DNA of 64,000 nt, from contig CAWKGC010000025.1 of NCBI GenBank assembly GCA_963849005.1, forward strand, positions 1 through 64,000, given 5' to 3'. Below the pieces are notes generated by a model. The model worked only from the letters and a program-made list of their open reading frames with translations. It was not told where the DNA came from and searched no databases. Within the stretch, counting starts at the first letter, position 1. Every line of letters begins with the position of its first letter. Below are positions 40,763 to 49,851 of the stretch, in pieces. The position numbers were made by a program, and so were the translations under genes. The stretch comes from CAWKGC01 sp963849005. Its GTDB lineage: Bacteria; Pseudomonadota; Gammaproteobacteria; Burkholderiales; Usitatibacteraceae.

Positions 40763-41836
40763 CTAGTCCTCGTTTGCGATGCGGCGCCGGCGCACGGCGT
40801 CGGCCAGGTTTTCGAGCAACTGCTCGGTTTCGGGCCAGCCTATGCACGCGTCGGTGATCGACACGCCGTACTCGAGCGGCTTGCCGGGCGTGAGGTCCTG
40901 GCGGCCCGGTTTCAAATGGCTCTCCACCATCACGCCGATGATGCGCCGGTCGCCGGCGGAGAGCTGGGCCGCGACGTCGGCGCCGACCTCGATCTGCTTC
41001 TGGTACTGCTTGGAGCAGTTGGCGTGCGAGAAATCGATCATCAGGTGCTGCGCGAGGCCGGCGGCGGCGAGCTCCTTGCACGCCGCGTCGACGCCCGCCT
41101 TGTCGTAATTGGGCGCCTTGCCGCCGCGCAGGATGACGTGGCAGTCCTCGTTGCCGGCGGTCTTGAACACCGCCACATGGCCGCTCTTCGTGACCGAGAT
41201 GAAATGGTGGCGGCTGGAGGCCGCCTTGATCGCGTCCACCGCGATGCGCAGGTTGCCGTCGGTGCCGTTCTTGAAGCCGACCGGGCAGGAAATTCCCGAG
41301 GCGAGCTGGCGGTGCGACTGCGACTCGGTGGTGCGCGCGCCGATCGCGCCCCACGAGATCAGGTCGGCAAGGTACTGCGGGGAAATCAGGTCGAGGAACT
41401 CGCTGCCCGCCGGCACGCCCATGGAGTTGATCTCGAGCAGGAGCTTGCGCGCGATGCGCAGGCCCTCGTTCATGTCGAAGCTCTCGTCGAGGTGCGGGTC
41501 GTTGATCAGCCCCTTCCAGCCGACGGTGGTGCGCGGCTTCTCGAAATAGACGCGCATGACGACGATGAGGTCGTGCGCGAGGCGGTCGGCGACCGGCTTG
41601 AGCAGGCGCGCGTACTCGAGCGCGGCGGCGGTGTCGTGGATCGAGCAGGGGCCGACCACGACGAGCAGGCGGTCGTCCGCGGCGCGCAGCACGTCGTGGA
41701 TGCGGCGGCGCGCATGATAGGTGGTCGCGAGCGCCGCCTCGCTTGCGGGAAGCTCGCGCATCACCTGCATCGGTGCGAGCAGCTCGTCGCCTTGCTCGAT
41801 GCGGGTGTCGTCGGTTCGGAATCCGGCCATGTTCAT
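40763..41836 (-). CDS. aroG: 3-deoxy-7-phosphoheptulonate synthase, type I-alpha (copy 1)
   Basis: 357 residues. The same motifs as copy 2: VVVGPCSIHD, MRVYFEKPRTTVGWKG, FKNGTDGN, HVILRGGKAPNYD, MIDFSHANCSK. ATG 41836 (MNMAGFRTDD) is chosen; ATG 41830 is nearly as good. It is the first structural gene of the operon. A terminator hairpin followed by a T-run ends 14 bases before its start, and an aromatic-rich leader peptide lies further upstream, so expression is probably attenuated by aromatic amino acids. Confidence 0.94.
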   Translation of the reverse strand: MNMAGFRTDDTRIEQGDELLAPMQVMRELPASEAALATTYHARRRIHDVLRAADDRLLVVVGPCSIHDTAAALEYARLLKPVADRLAHDLIVVMRVYFEKPRTTVGWKGLINDPHLDESFDMNEGLRIARKLLLEINSMGVPAGSEFLDLISPQYLADLISWGAIGARTTESQSHRQLASGISCPVGFKNGTDGNLRIAVDAIKAASSRHHFISVTKSGHVAVFKTAGNEDCHVILRGGKAPNYDKAGVDAACKELAAAGLAQHLMIDFSHANCSKQYQKQIEVGADVAAQLSAGDRRIIGVMVESHLKPGRQDLTPGKPLEYGVSITDACIGWPETEQLLENLADAVRRRRIANED

Positions 41837-41849
41837 TCCATTCGTCTGC

Positions 41850-41880
41850 AAAAAAAAACCGCCAGCGTCATCTGGCGGTC
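41850..41880 (-). terminator. Intrinsic terminator (attenuator) before aroG
   Basis: On the minus strand CCGCCAG-ATGACG-CTGGCGG forms a perfect 7-bp GC-rich stem (arms 41878-41872 and 41865-41859), immediately followed by nine T. It sits in the leader, before the aroG start, which marks it as a regulatory, not end-of-operon, terminator. Confidence 0.85.
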
Positions 41881-41983
41881 TTCCGGGTTTCGCTGCTCCT
41901 GCACCTGCTCGCGCGCTTACCTCCCGACCGCCTTGTGGCGAGGGGAACCAGAACCGATAAAACGCGTAGTGGAGCGCCTTCAT
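41850..41983 (-). promoter_or_regulatory. Transcription attenuator with aromatic leader peptide
   Basis: ATG 41983 opens a short leader frame MKALHYAFYRFWFP; codons at 41945-41968 hold Tyr, Phe, Tyr, Phe, Trp, Phe in eight positions. Just after them GGCGGTC (41932-41926) is complementary to GACCGCC, the 5' side of the terminator, and can form the competing antiterminator. This is the classical design: ribosome stalling at scarce aromatic codons frees the antiterminator and lets aroG be transcribed. One oddity: as read, the leader frame stays open into aroG, while a TAA lies one frame away near 41915, so an indel in the leader is likely. Confidence 0.75.
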
Positions 41984-42010
41984 GATGGACAAATCCTATC
42001 AGAAAACGGG

Positions 42011-42159
42011 AAAACGGGGTCAGAGTATATTTCGCGCTGGGGGCGGCCGCCCGCTTTCCAGGCGTTTCTCGCGAAATGCACTCTGACCCCGTTTTCGCAG
42101 CCTGCGAAAAATGTAACCTGACCCCGTTATTCGACCAAATGTACTCTGACCCCGTTTTC
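42011..42159. repeat. Compound GGGGTCAG element with four half-sites
   Basis: An imperfect long palindrome (42011-42036 against 42070-42095, AAAACGGGGTCAGAGTATAT and its partner) is followed by a GCAGCCTGC hairpin, a GGTTACATTT-type half-site (42107-42128) and a GTACATTT-type half-site (42137-42159). At least two sequence types of the family are joined here. The last half-site runs into the coding frame of the next gene. Confidence 0.92.
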
Positions 42160-42494
42160 GTTGCCCTGCTTTTCAGCGCCAGCATTTCGGCGGCTGCGGC
42201 CGAACTGAAATCGCCGCGGCTTTTCGCGCTGGACCTGAAGCCCGGCAAGGTCCACGAGGAATGCCTCACCATCGACAAGGGCAAGTCCGATCGATTTCGA
42301 GTGGAGCACGACGCAGCCGGTGGACTTCAACATCCACTACCACCGCGGCGACGACGTGACCTATCCGGTGAAGGCCGACAGCGCGAGGCAGAAGAAGGGC
42401 CGCTTCTCGCCCGGGACGAAGGAAGACTTCTGCTGGATGTGGACGGCGAAGGCCGCCACGCGCCTCACCGGGCGACATCGCCCCGGCGAAGTAG
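42139..42494 (+). CDS. Small secreted protein, unknown; start codon supplied by a repeat (frameshifted)
   Basis: About 118 residues after correcting indels near 42292 and 42468. The N-terminus reads MYSDPVF from the repeat, then VALLFSASISAAAAE, which looks like the hydrophobic part of a signal peptide. The mature part contains DLKPGKVHEECLTIDKG and DFNIHYHRGDDVTYPVK and, after correction, ends GDIAPAK. I do not recognise the family; two His and two Cys in the mature part may bind metal. The stop abuts the convergent msrB stop. The original start was probably displaced by the repeat. Confidence 0.6.
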
Positions 42495-42977
42495 CTACGC
42501 CGGCACGAACTTCAGCGCCACGCCGTTGTTGCAGTAGCGCTTGCCGGTCGGCTTGGGGCCGTCGTCGAAGATGTGCCCGTGGTGCCCCCCGCAGCGGGCG
42601 CAATGGTACTCGGTGACCGGACCGAAAAAGCTGCGCTCGGACTTGGTCTCGAACCTGCCGGGAATGCTGGCGAAGAAGCTCGGCCAGCCGGTGCCGCTGT
42701 CGAACTTGGCGTCGGAAGTGAAGACCGGCAGGTCGCAGCCGGCGCACAGGTACGTACCCTTGCGTTTCTCGGCGTTGAGCGGGCTGGTGCCGGCGCGTTC
42801 GGTGCCTTCCTGGCGCAGCACGTGGTATTGCTCCGGCGTGAGCCGCTTCTTCCATTCGGCGTCGGTGAGCACGAGCTTGCCGACCACGACCGGCTTGTCG
42901 GCGTCCGGGGCGGCATGGGCCAGTTTCGTGCCGGCAAGGAGGCCCGCAATCAGGGGGAGGAATTCGCGTCGGTTCAT
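42495..42977 (-). CDS. msrB: Peptide-methionine (R)-S-oxide reductase, Tat-exported
   Basis: 160 residues. The N-terminal twin-arginine pattern MNRREFLPLIAGLLAG suggests folded export to the periplasm. The MsrB domain has two CxxC zinc sites (CAGC, CARC), GTGWPSFF, GGHHGHIFDDGPKPTG and the catalytic Cys in RYCNN. It repairs oxidised methionine in exported proteins. It lies 73 bases downstream of a zinc-ribbon gene. The frame is intact. Confidence 0.93.
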   Translation of the reverse strand: MNRREFLPLIAGLLAGTKLAHAAPDADKPVVVGKLVLTDAEWKKRLTPEQYHVLRQEGTERAGTSPLNAEKRKGTYLCAGCDLPVFTSDAKFDSGTGWPSFFASIPGRFETKSERSFFGPVTEYHCARCGGHHGHIFDDGPKPTGKRYCNNGVALKFVPA

Positions 42978-43049
42978 GGCAGGGTCTATCCGGTTCGGGT
43001 CGGGGATGGTCAGGTCAGTCGGACAAGGGGCGACGCGCTTACGTTCCCT

Positions 43050-43529
43050 TCAGCCCGGCGCCTTGATGGCGGCTGAATGGAAGGCGTGCACCAGCGCCGA
43101 GGGCAGGAGTTGCTGCAGTTCGCCGGCGCTGCGCGCCTGGGCCAGCCCGCAATTGCCGCATTGAATCGTCGGGACGGTGATCTCCACCTTGAACGCAGGC
43201 AGGCCGTCGGGCGCCATGTCCATCGCGGTCACGGCCTCGGCAGCGCCGCGCCTGGGCAGATCCGCCCCGCACGCCGAACAGCGATAGCGCTTGAACACGA
43301 TGCCGCTTTCGCGCCCCGCCGGGATGCGCGCGGCGCTTTCGGACACCAGGGCATCGAGCAGCCAGACGGCGAGCTTGCGGCTGCGGAAATAGCGATGCCG
43401 CACATCGCACGCCCACACCGGCAGTCCGATCACCGCGACGCTCACCCCGCCTTCGTAACCGGCGATGCGGCCGAGCACCGACTTGGCGATCGGCTGTTCG
43501 CACAACGGGCACTTCGGCAGGTCGTCCAT
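43050..43529 (-). CDS. Zinc-ribbon protein, unknown
   Basis: 159 residues. Three Cys pairs suggest structural zinc: CPLC near the N-terminus, CSACG in the middle and CGNCG near the C-terminus. The segment between is mixed alpha/beta (GIVFKRYRC). No enzyme signature is visible. The start at 43529 (MDDLPKCPLCEQPIAKS) lies 14 bases after the corrected tldD stop, so it is probably in the tldD operon. Confidence 0.7.
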   Translation of the reverse strand: MDDLPKCPLCEQPIAKSVLGRIAGYEGGVSVAVIGLPVWACDVRHRYFRSRKLAVWLLDALVSESAARIPAGRESGIVFKRYRCSACGADLPRRGAAEAVTAMDMAPDGLPAFKVEITVPTIQCGNCGLAQARSAGELQQLLPSALVHAFHSAAIKAPG

Positions 43530-43543
43530 GCAGGCGGCGCGAC

Positions 43544-44993
43544 CTAGGCCGTGCCGCCGACGGTGAGGCCCTCGATGCGGATGGTCGGCTGGCCGACGCC
43601 CACGGGGACGCTCTGGCCTTCCTTGCCGCAGACGCCGATGCCGCTGTCGAGCGCCATGTCGTTGCCGATCATCGAGACATGCGTGAGCGCATCCGGGACC
43701 GTTGCCGATCAGGGTCGCGCCCTTCACCGGGTAGAGCAGCTTGCCGTTCTCGATCCACCACGCCTCGGAAGCGGAGAAGACGAACTTGCCGCTGGTGATG
43801 TCGACTTCGCCTCCGCCGAAGTTCACGGCATAGAGGCCGCGCTCGACCGAGGCGATGATCTCCTTCGGGTCGGCGCTGCCGCCCAGCATCACGGTATTGG
43901 TCATGCGCGGCATCGGGATGTGCGCGTAGGACTCGCGCCGGCCGTTGCCCGTGCGCCCGGTCTTCATCAATCGCGCGTTGAGGCTGTCCTGGAGGTAGCC
44001 GCGCAGGATGCCGTCCTCGATCAGCACCGTGCGCTGCGTAGGTTCGCCCTCGTCGTCGATGCTGAGCGAGCCGCGCCGGTCGGCAAGCGTGCCGTCGTCG
44101 ATCACGGTGACGCCGGGCGAGGCGACGCGCTCGCCGACGCGCCCGGAAAAGGCCGACGTGCCCTTGCGGTTGAAATCGCCCTCGAGGCCGTGGCCGATCG
44201 CTTCGTGCAGCAGGATGCCCGGCCAGCCCGGCCCCAGCACCACCGTCATCGGGCCGGCGGGCGCGGGCCGCGCATCGAGGTTGGTGAGCGCCTGTTGCAC
44301 CGTCTCCCGCGCCATCTTCGCCAGCCGCTCCTCGGTGAACCATTCGTAGCCGAAGCGGCCGCCGCCGCCGGAATGCCCCTGCTCGCGCCTGCCGTCCTGC
44401 TCGACGATCACGGTGATCGAAAGATGCACCAGCGGCCGCACGTCGGCCGCCATCCGGCCATCGGCGCTCGCCACGAGCACGACCTCGTACTCGCCGGAAA
44501 GCCGCGCGATCACCTGCGTCACCCGCGGGTCGATCGCGCGCGCCTTGCGCTCGAGGTTTTCCAGCAGCGCTACCTTTTCCGCGTCGCCCAGCCCGCCCAC
44601 GGGATCGATCGGCGCATACAGCGCCCGGCCCGGGCGGTGCGCGGTGCGATGCGCCTTGCCGTCGCCCCCGGCGGCGGCGATGGCGCGCGTCACCTTCGCG
44701 GCCTCTTCGAGCGCGGCGAGGCTGATGTCGTCGGAATAGGCGAATGCCGTCTTCTCGCCCGCGACCACCCGCACGCCCACTCCCTGGTCGATGGAAAAGC
44801 TGCCGGACTTCACTTCGCCCTCCTCCAGCGTCCAGCCTTCGCTGCGGGCGTGCTGGAAGTAAAGGTCGGCATCGTCCGCGCGGTGCGCGCGGATCGTCGC
44901 GAAGACGCCTTCGAGCGCGCCTTCGTCGAGGCCGGCGGGGGCCAGCAGGGCCGCTCGCGCGATGGCGAGGGCGTCGGGTTCGGGTTTGGTCAT
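43544..44993 (-). CDS. tldD: Metalloprotease TldD (frameshifted near the end)
   Basis: About 482 residues. The TldD/PmbA family matures peptides such as microcins and degrades unfolded ones together with TldE. The zinc motif HEAIGHGLEGDF is intact, with EPTQRTVLIEDGILRGYLQD following. A break near 43700 moves the last 50 codons to another frame, which ends with a TAG at 43544. It is preceded by the nitrilase gene (4 bases), the common betaproteobacterial arrangement. Confidence 0.92.
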
Positions 44994-44997
44994 GGGG

Positions 44998-45870
44998 TCA
45001 CCAGCTGCGGATGGTCTTGTGGGAGAGCGCGGGCAGGCTGCCGCGGATCTTGGCCTTGTACTGCGGGTTGATCCCGGCGACGACGACCCCGGAGCCGCGC
45101 GGCAGGCGGTCGAGGATCACGCCCCAGGGATCGACGATCATGCTGTTGCCGTGCGTTTCGCGGCCGTTGACGTGGTAGCCGCCCTGCGCGGGCGCCAGAA
45201 CGTAGGCGAGGTTCTCGATGGCGCGGGCGCGGATCAGCGTCTCCCAATGCGCCTTGCCGGTGGTCTCGGTGAACGCCGAGGGCACGAGGATGATGTCGAC
45301 ATCGCCCATCGCGCGGTAAAGCTCGGGAAAGCGCAGGTCGTAGCAGATCGACAGGCCGAGCCTGCCGTAAGGCGTATCGACGGTCACGACCTTGTCGCCC
45401 GGCTCGATCGTGCGTTCCTCGCTGTAGCGCTCCGCGCCCATCTCGAAGCCGAACAGGTGGATCTTGTCGTAGCGCGCCGCGAGCGCGCCTTCGGGGTTGT
45501 ACACGAGGCAGCTGTTGCGCACCTTGCCCTCGGCCTTGCACTCCAGCGGCACCGAGCCGCCCACCAGCCAGATGCCGATGCTTCTTCGCGGTGTCGGCGA
45601 GCCACGACTGGATCGGCCCCGCGCCTTCCTTCTCGCGCGCGGCGACCTTGTCGGTGTCCTTCAGACCCATGATCGCGAAATACTCGGGCAGCGCGACGAT
45701 GCGCGCGCCCGTCGCGGCGGCCAGTTCGACCAGCCGCGTGGCTTCCTGCAGGTTGCCTGCACTTTCGGGCCCGACGCCATCTGCACCGCGGCGATGCGAA
45801 ACAGGCTCTGCGTCTGCGAGAGCGATTCGCGCAGTTCCTGCGGCGTCGTGGAAGTCTTGGTGATGATCAT
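44998..45870 (-). CDS. Carbon-nitrogen hydrolase, Nit1/omega-amidase type (frameshifted)
   Basis: About 290 residues after correction near 45755 and 45580. The Glu-Lys-Cys catalytic set is visible: Glu in ALPEYF, Lys in YDKIHLFGF and Cys in SICYDLRFPELYR. This sub-branch (Nit1/YbeM-like) removes damaged metabolites such as deaminated glutathione. The start at 45870 overlaps the yhdP stop (ATGA). It stands between yhdP and tldD as in related genomes. Confidence 0.88.
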
Positions 45871-48800
45871 TTCGGGGGGGCCGCCGCGGCAGCGCTTTTG
45901 GCCGCGGGAGGCGGTCGCTCGGGACCGAGGTTCGTCACCGTCGGATTATCCCACGAGCCGCTGACGGCATACTCGTAGGCGACCAGCCGGCCCAGGGGAT
46001 TTTTCAGGAGCTTCGACACCAGCAGCGTGGAAAGCCCGAGTATCGGCGTGCCGAACAGGGTCGCCGCGATGGCCGCGCTCTCGCCGAACTCCGGCACCAC
46101 CCTCAGCGTGATGTCCTGCGTCTCGGCGGTGAGCGAGGCCTCGCCGGACATCGACACGAAGGCCGCCGGGCCGGTGATCTCGAAATCGTTGGTGAGCAGG
46201 ATGCCGCGCGCGACGTTGACGTTGGCGGTGATGCTGTCGAAGGCGAAACCTTCGCTGAAGATGTGCCCGAAATCGAGCGTGGCCACGCGCGGGATCGACT
46301 GCAGGCTGATGAGGCCGAGCAGCTTGCCGGCGCCGGTCTGGATCTTGGAAAACTGGCCTTTCTCCGCAAACAGCTTGAACGATCCCGACAATTGCCCGAG
46401 CGCGAACGCGCTGGCGAGCCCCGGCCACGCGAGGCGACCCTCGAGGCCGGCCTCGCCGCCGCGCTTCAGGTATTCGCCATAGCCGAACTGGTTGAACAGG
46501 GCGTTCAGGTTGTTGACGGCGAGCTTGACGCTGAGCGAGGTGATCGGCCCGGTCGCGGTCTGGCGCGACGCTCCCGAGGAGGTAAACGTGGCATGGCCGG
46601 TCGTGAGGTTCAGCTTGTCGATGCGCCACTCGCCGCCAACGGGCGTGGCGTTGATCTCGAGCTTGCCCAGCCACTTGCCTTTCAGCTCGAAGCGCTCGCA
46701 AACGACGTCCAGCGCCGGCAGGTCGATGCCGTCCTTCGGCGCCGTTGCCGGCGCGGGCGTTCCCGGTCTCCTCGCGCAGGACAAGCAGCTTCATGCGCGC
46801 GGTGAGCTTGCCATGGCCTTCGTCGTCCCAGGCGAGATCGCCCTCGATCTCGGGCGAGGCGACCGTGCCCTTCCATTGCGTCGCCTGCCGCTCGAGCCTG
46901 ATCGCCACCTTCTCGTAGTCGCGCCGGGCGTAGCGCACCTTGTCGAGGCGCAGGTCGAGGCCTTTCAGCTGCAAGGCCGGCGGGCCCCGCGGCACGGCTT
47001 CCGCCGGGGCATCGTCCGAGGCCATCGCGCGCCACGCCTCGTAGTCGAGGTTCTCGATCGCGCCATAAAGCCAGAGGCCGTCGCGTACCGGCTCGCTGAC
47101 AGGCGGCGCGCCGAACTTGACCGCGACCGCGAGGCGCTCCCTGCCCCCGTCCGGGCCGTCGGCCCGCATCTGGGAGCGCGCGAAGACCTTGTCGCCGAGG
47201 CTGACGCGCGTGACTTCATCGGCCCGCCCGAGGTTCTCCACCACGACACCGAGCGGACGCGCGTCGTCGGCCGCCTTGGCGAAGGGCGCGACCAGTGCCG
47301 AGGCCAGGCCCTTCAGGTCGGAATCGATGCGCAGCTCGCTTACGCCCGCGGTAGTCTGCAACACCGCGCGCCAGTCGGTCGCACCGGAGAGCCTGTTCGC
47401 GAAGTTGGCGGGAATGAACTCGCCGAACGCCTTCGCATCGATCTTTCCCTCGAGCGTGGCAAAGGTGCCGCGCTCGGCCGAGACGCCGAGCTTCAGCAAC
47501 GCGGGGCTGCCGAACATCGTCCCGGCAAGTTCGGGCGCGGCCACGCCCTTCTCGGTGAAATTGAGCACGCCCTTCACGTCGGCGAGCACGAGCGACTTGC
47601 CGATCGCGGCCGTGGCGCCGTCGAACAAGTAGTCGCCATTGACGCGTATCGGCTCGGTTCCGCCCAGCGCGATGCCGAGCTTCAGGTCGAGGCGCGCCGG
47701 CCCGGAGACGGTCATGAAACTCGTGAAACTGCCTGGGCCCTCGGCGAGCGGGCTTTCCTTGAGGAAGCGCATGCTGTCGGCGCCGGTCGTATCGACCACG
47801 CCGTGAATGTCGAGGCGGGGCGGCTTCGCGCCGAAGTCCGGGACCACGGCCACCGTGCGCGAAACCCGGCTGGCGAGGATGAGCCCGTCGTCGGCACGGA
47901 TCTGCATGCGATTGCCCGCGAATTCGAAATCGCCCTTGATCCGGTCGATCGAAGGCCAGTCGGGCAGGTACTTGAGCGTGCCCTCGGCGATCCTGCCCTG
48001 CACCAGGAACTTGCCCTCCTTGCCGCCCGCGAACGGGAAATGCCACAGGTCGCCCTTCGCCTCGAAGCGCGTGTCCTCGGCGCGGCCGGAAGTGACCGCG
48101 CGGTCGAGCCAGGCGCGCGTCGGGTCGATCCAGTTGGGCATGTAGTCGGCGACCTTGGCGAGGTTCGCGCGCGTGATGCGCCCGTTGAGGTCGATCCAGC
48201 CGATCGATTTCTCCTTCGACTCCGGGAGCGTGCGGAACTGCGCGGATGCGTTGCCGGCGATGTCGGCGTTCTCGAAGGCAAGGCTCGCAAGCTCGACCGC
48301 AAGGCCGCTGCCTGCCGGCGACCAGGACGCCTTGGCGTCCAATGGCGGAGAAGACCAGCGGCGCGCGGAACACGAGCGGCGCGTCGAAGGCCAGGTCCTT
48401 CGACGCGATCGCCGCATTGCCGCGCCAGTTCTCGCTCTGGATCGTGCCGCTCAGGCCGGACACGCCCGGGTAGCGGTCCACCGCGTTCAGGCCCAGGCCC
48501 TCGAAACCGGCTTCGAGCTTGAATGTCGTGGCCTTCATGAGGTTCGCGCCGCGCCACTCGAGGCCGGCTTCCTTGAGCAGGCCGCGCGGGGCGAATTGCC
48601 GCACGCCGGCCTTGAACTCCGGCGGCAGCGGGAAATAGTCCATCAGCGCGGTGGCGATCTTCAGGTCGATTGCATGCGCCTTCAGTGCCCCGGTCTCGAT
48701 GCCCTTGTCGTGCGCAAGCGAAATGAGGAAGTCGGCCGGCAGCGCCTGGTTGCCCTCGGCGGAGTGGAACTTGAGGCCGCGCGTGCTGAACTCGAAGCCG

Positions 48801-49714
48801 CCCGGCAGGTCCCGGTAGGCGAGCCGCCCGGCCAGCGAGCGCAGCGTCAGCGGCGGCAGGTCTTCGCGCAACTGCGCGGTGGCCTCGGCAAGGCTCAGGT
48901 CCACCGTCACGGCCTTGATGTCGCCGGGCTCGAACGTGATCCATGCGCGAATGGCGCCGGCGCCGCTGCGCAGGCCGCTGGGGATCGGCAGGTGCTGGCG
49001 CAAGGCGCGGATATCGGCGTGCGGGGTGTTGGCATAGAGTTCGCCGCCCACCTTGATGTCCTGGCCGGCCCTTTCCACCCGCAGCACCGCGCGCGCCTCG
49101 ATCGGACCGGACAGGTCCGCCGGAGGCACCGCGGAAAGCGCGATCCGGTGCTCGGCCTTGCGCTTGCGCATGGAGAACTCGACCTTCGCAAGGCGGACCT
49201 CCGGGGCGCCGCCAAGCTCGTCCTTCCAGGCAAGCGAGGCCTCGTGGATGCGCAAGCGCGGCTGGGCAAGCAGCCAGTCGAGCAACGCGCCATCGCCCTC
49301 GCCCGGCTGGTTGAGCGGCCGGTCCGCGAGGTAGACGAGCCCGTCCTTGTCGCGCCGCAGGGCGATGTCCGGCCGGTAGACATCGATCTCGAAAAGGCGG
49401 ATATCGCCCACCAGCAGCGACCACCACGACAGGCTCGCCTCGACCTCCTCGAGCTGGAGCACCGGCTTGTCGCGGCGATCGGAAAAGCGCACGCCGGAAA
49501 GGGACAGGCGCGGCCTGAGCCCCTCCCAGCCGCCTTGCAGCGCGCGGATCGACACCGTCATCCCGGAGCCCTTCGCCAGGGACGCGGCGAGCTCGTCCTT
49601 GTAGTCGCCCACATGGGGCAGCACCGCGTAGCGCAGCGCGATGACGACGAAGGCGAAGCCGAGGGCCAGCGCGCCGGCGAGGGTGGTCAGCGTGCGAAGC
49701 AGATAAGATGGCAG
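45867..49714 (-). CDS. yhdP: YhdP/AsmA-like envelope lipid-transport protein (frameshifted)
   Basis: About 1280 residues. One N-terminal membrane helix (TLAGALALGFAFVVIALRYA) is followed by a very long periplasmic beta-rich region of DUF3971 and AsmA-like C-terminal type (GLEWRGANLMKATTFKLEAG; GGEWRIDKLNLTTGHATF). YhdP, TamB and YdbH carry phospholipids to the outer membrane. Breaks lie near 48340 and 46755. The start is uncertain: the first ordinary start is GTG 49624, but the helix is encoded upstream in the same frame, from about CTG 49714, so the true start may be there or hidden by an indel. It heads the yhdP-nitrilase-tldD series. Confidence 0.85.
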
Positions 49715-49851
49715 CTTTCTGATGCTGTCCCCTGGGGAGGGTGTGGTTCGCGGCGGCTTGGGGCCCCGGACACGACATTGTAACTTTCGGGGACCGCGCC
49801 ACGCGACCTGCTGCCTCGAAGCAATCCCGGCGCCGCACCCGAGCGCCTGCC

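Noticed and set aside
46492..48522. 676-residue plus-strand frame opposite yhdP
   Set aside because: Shadow frame; yhdP homology is continuous on the minus strand.
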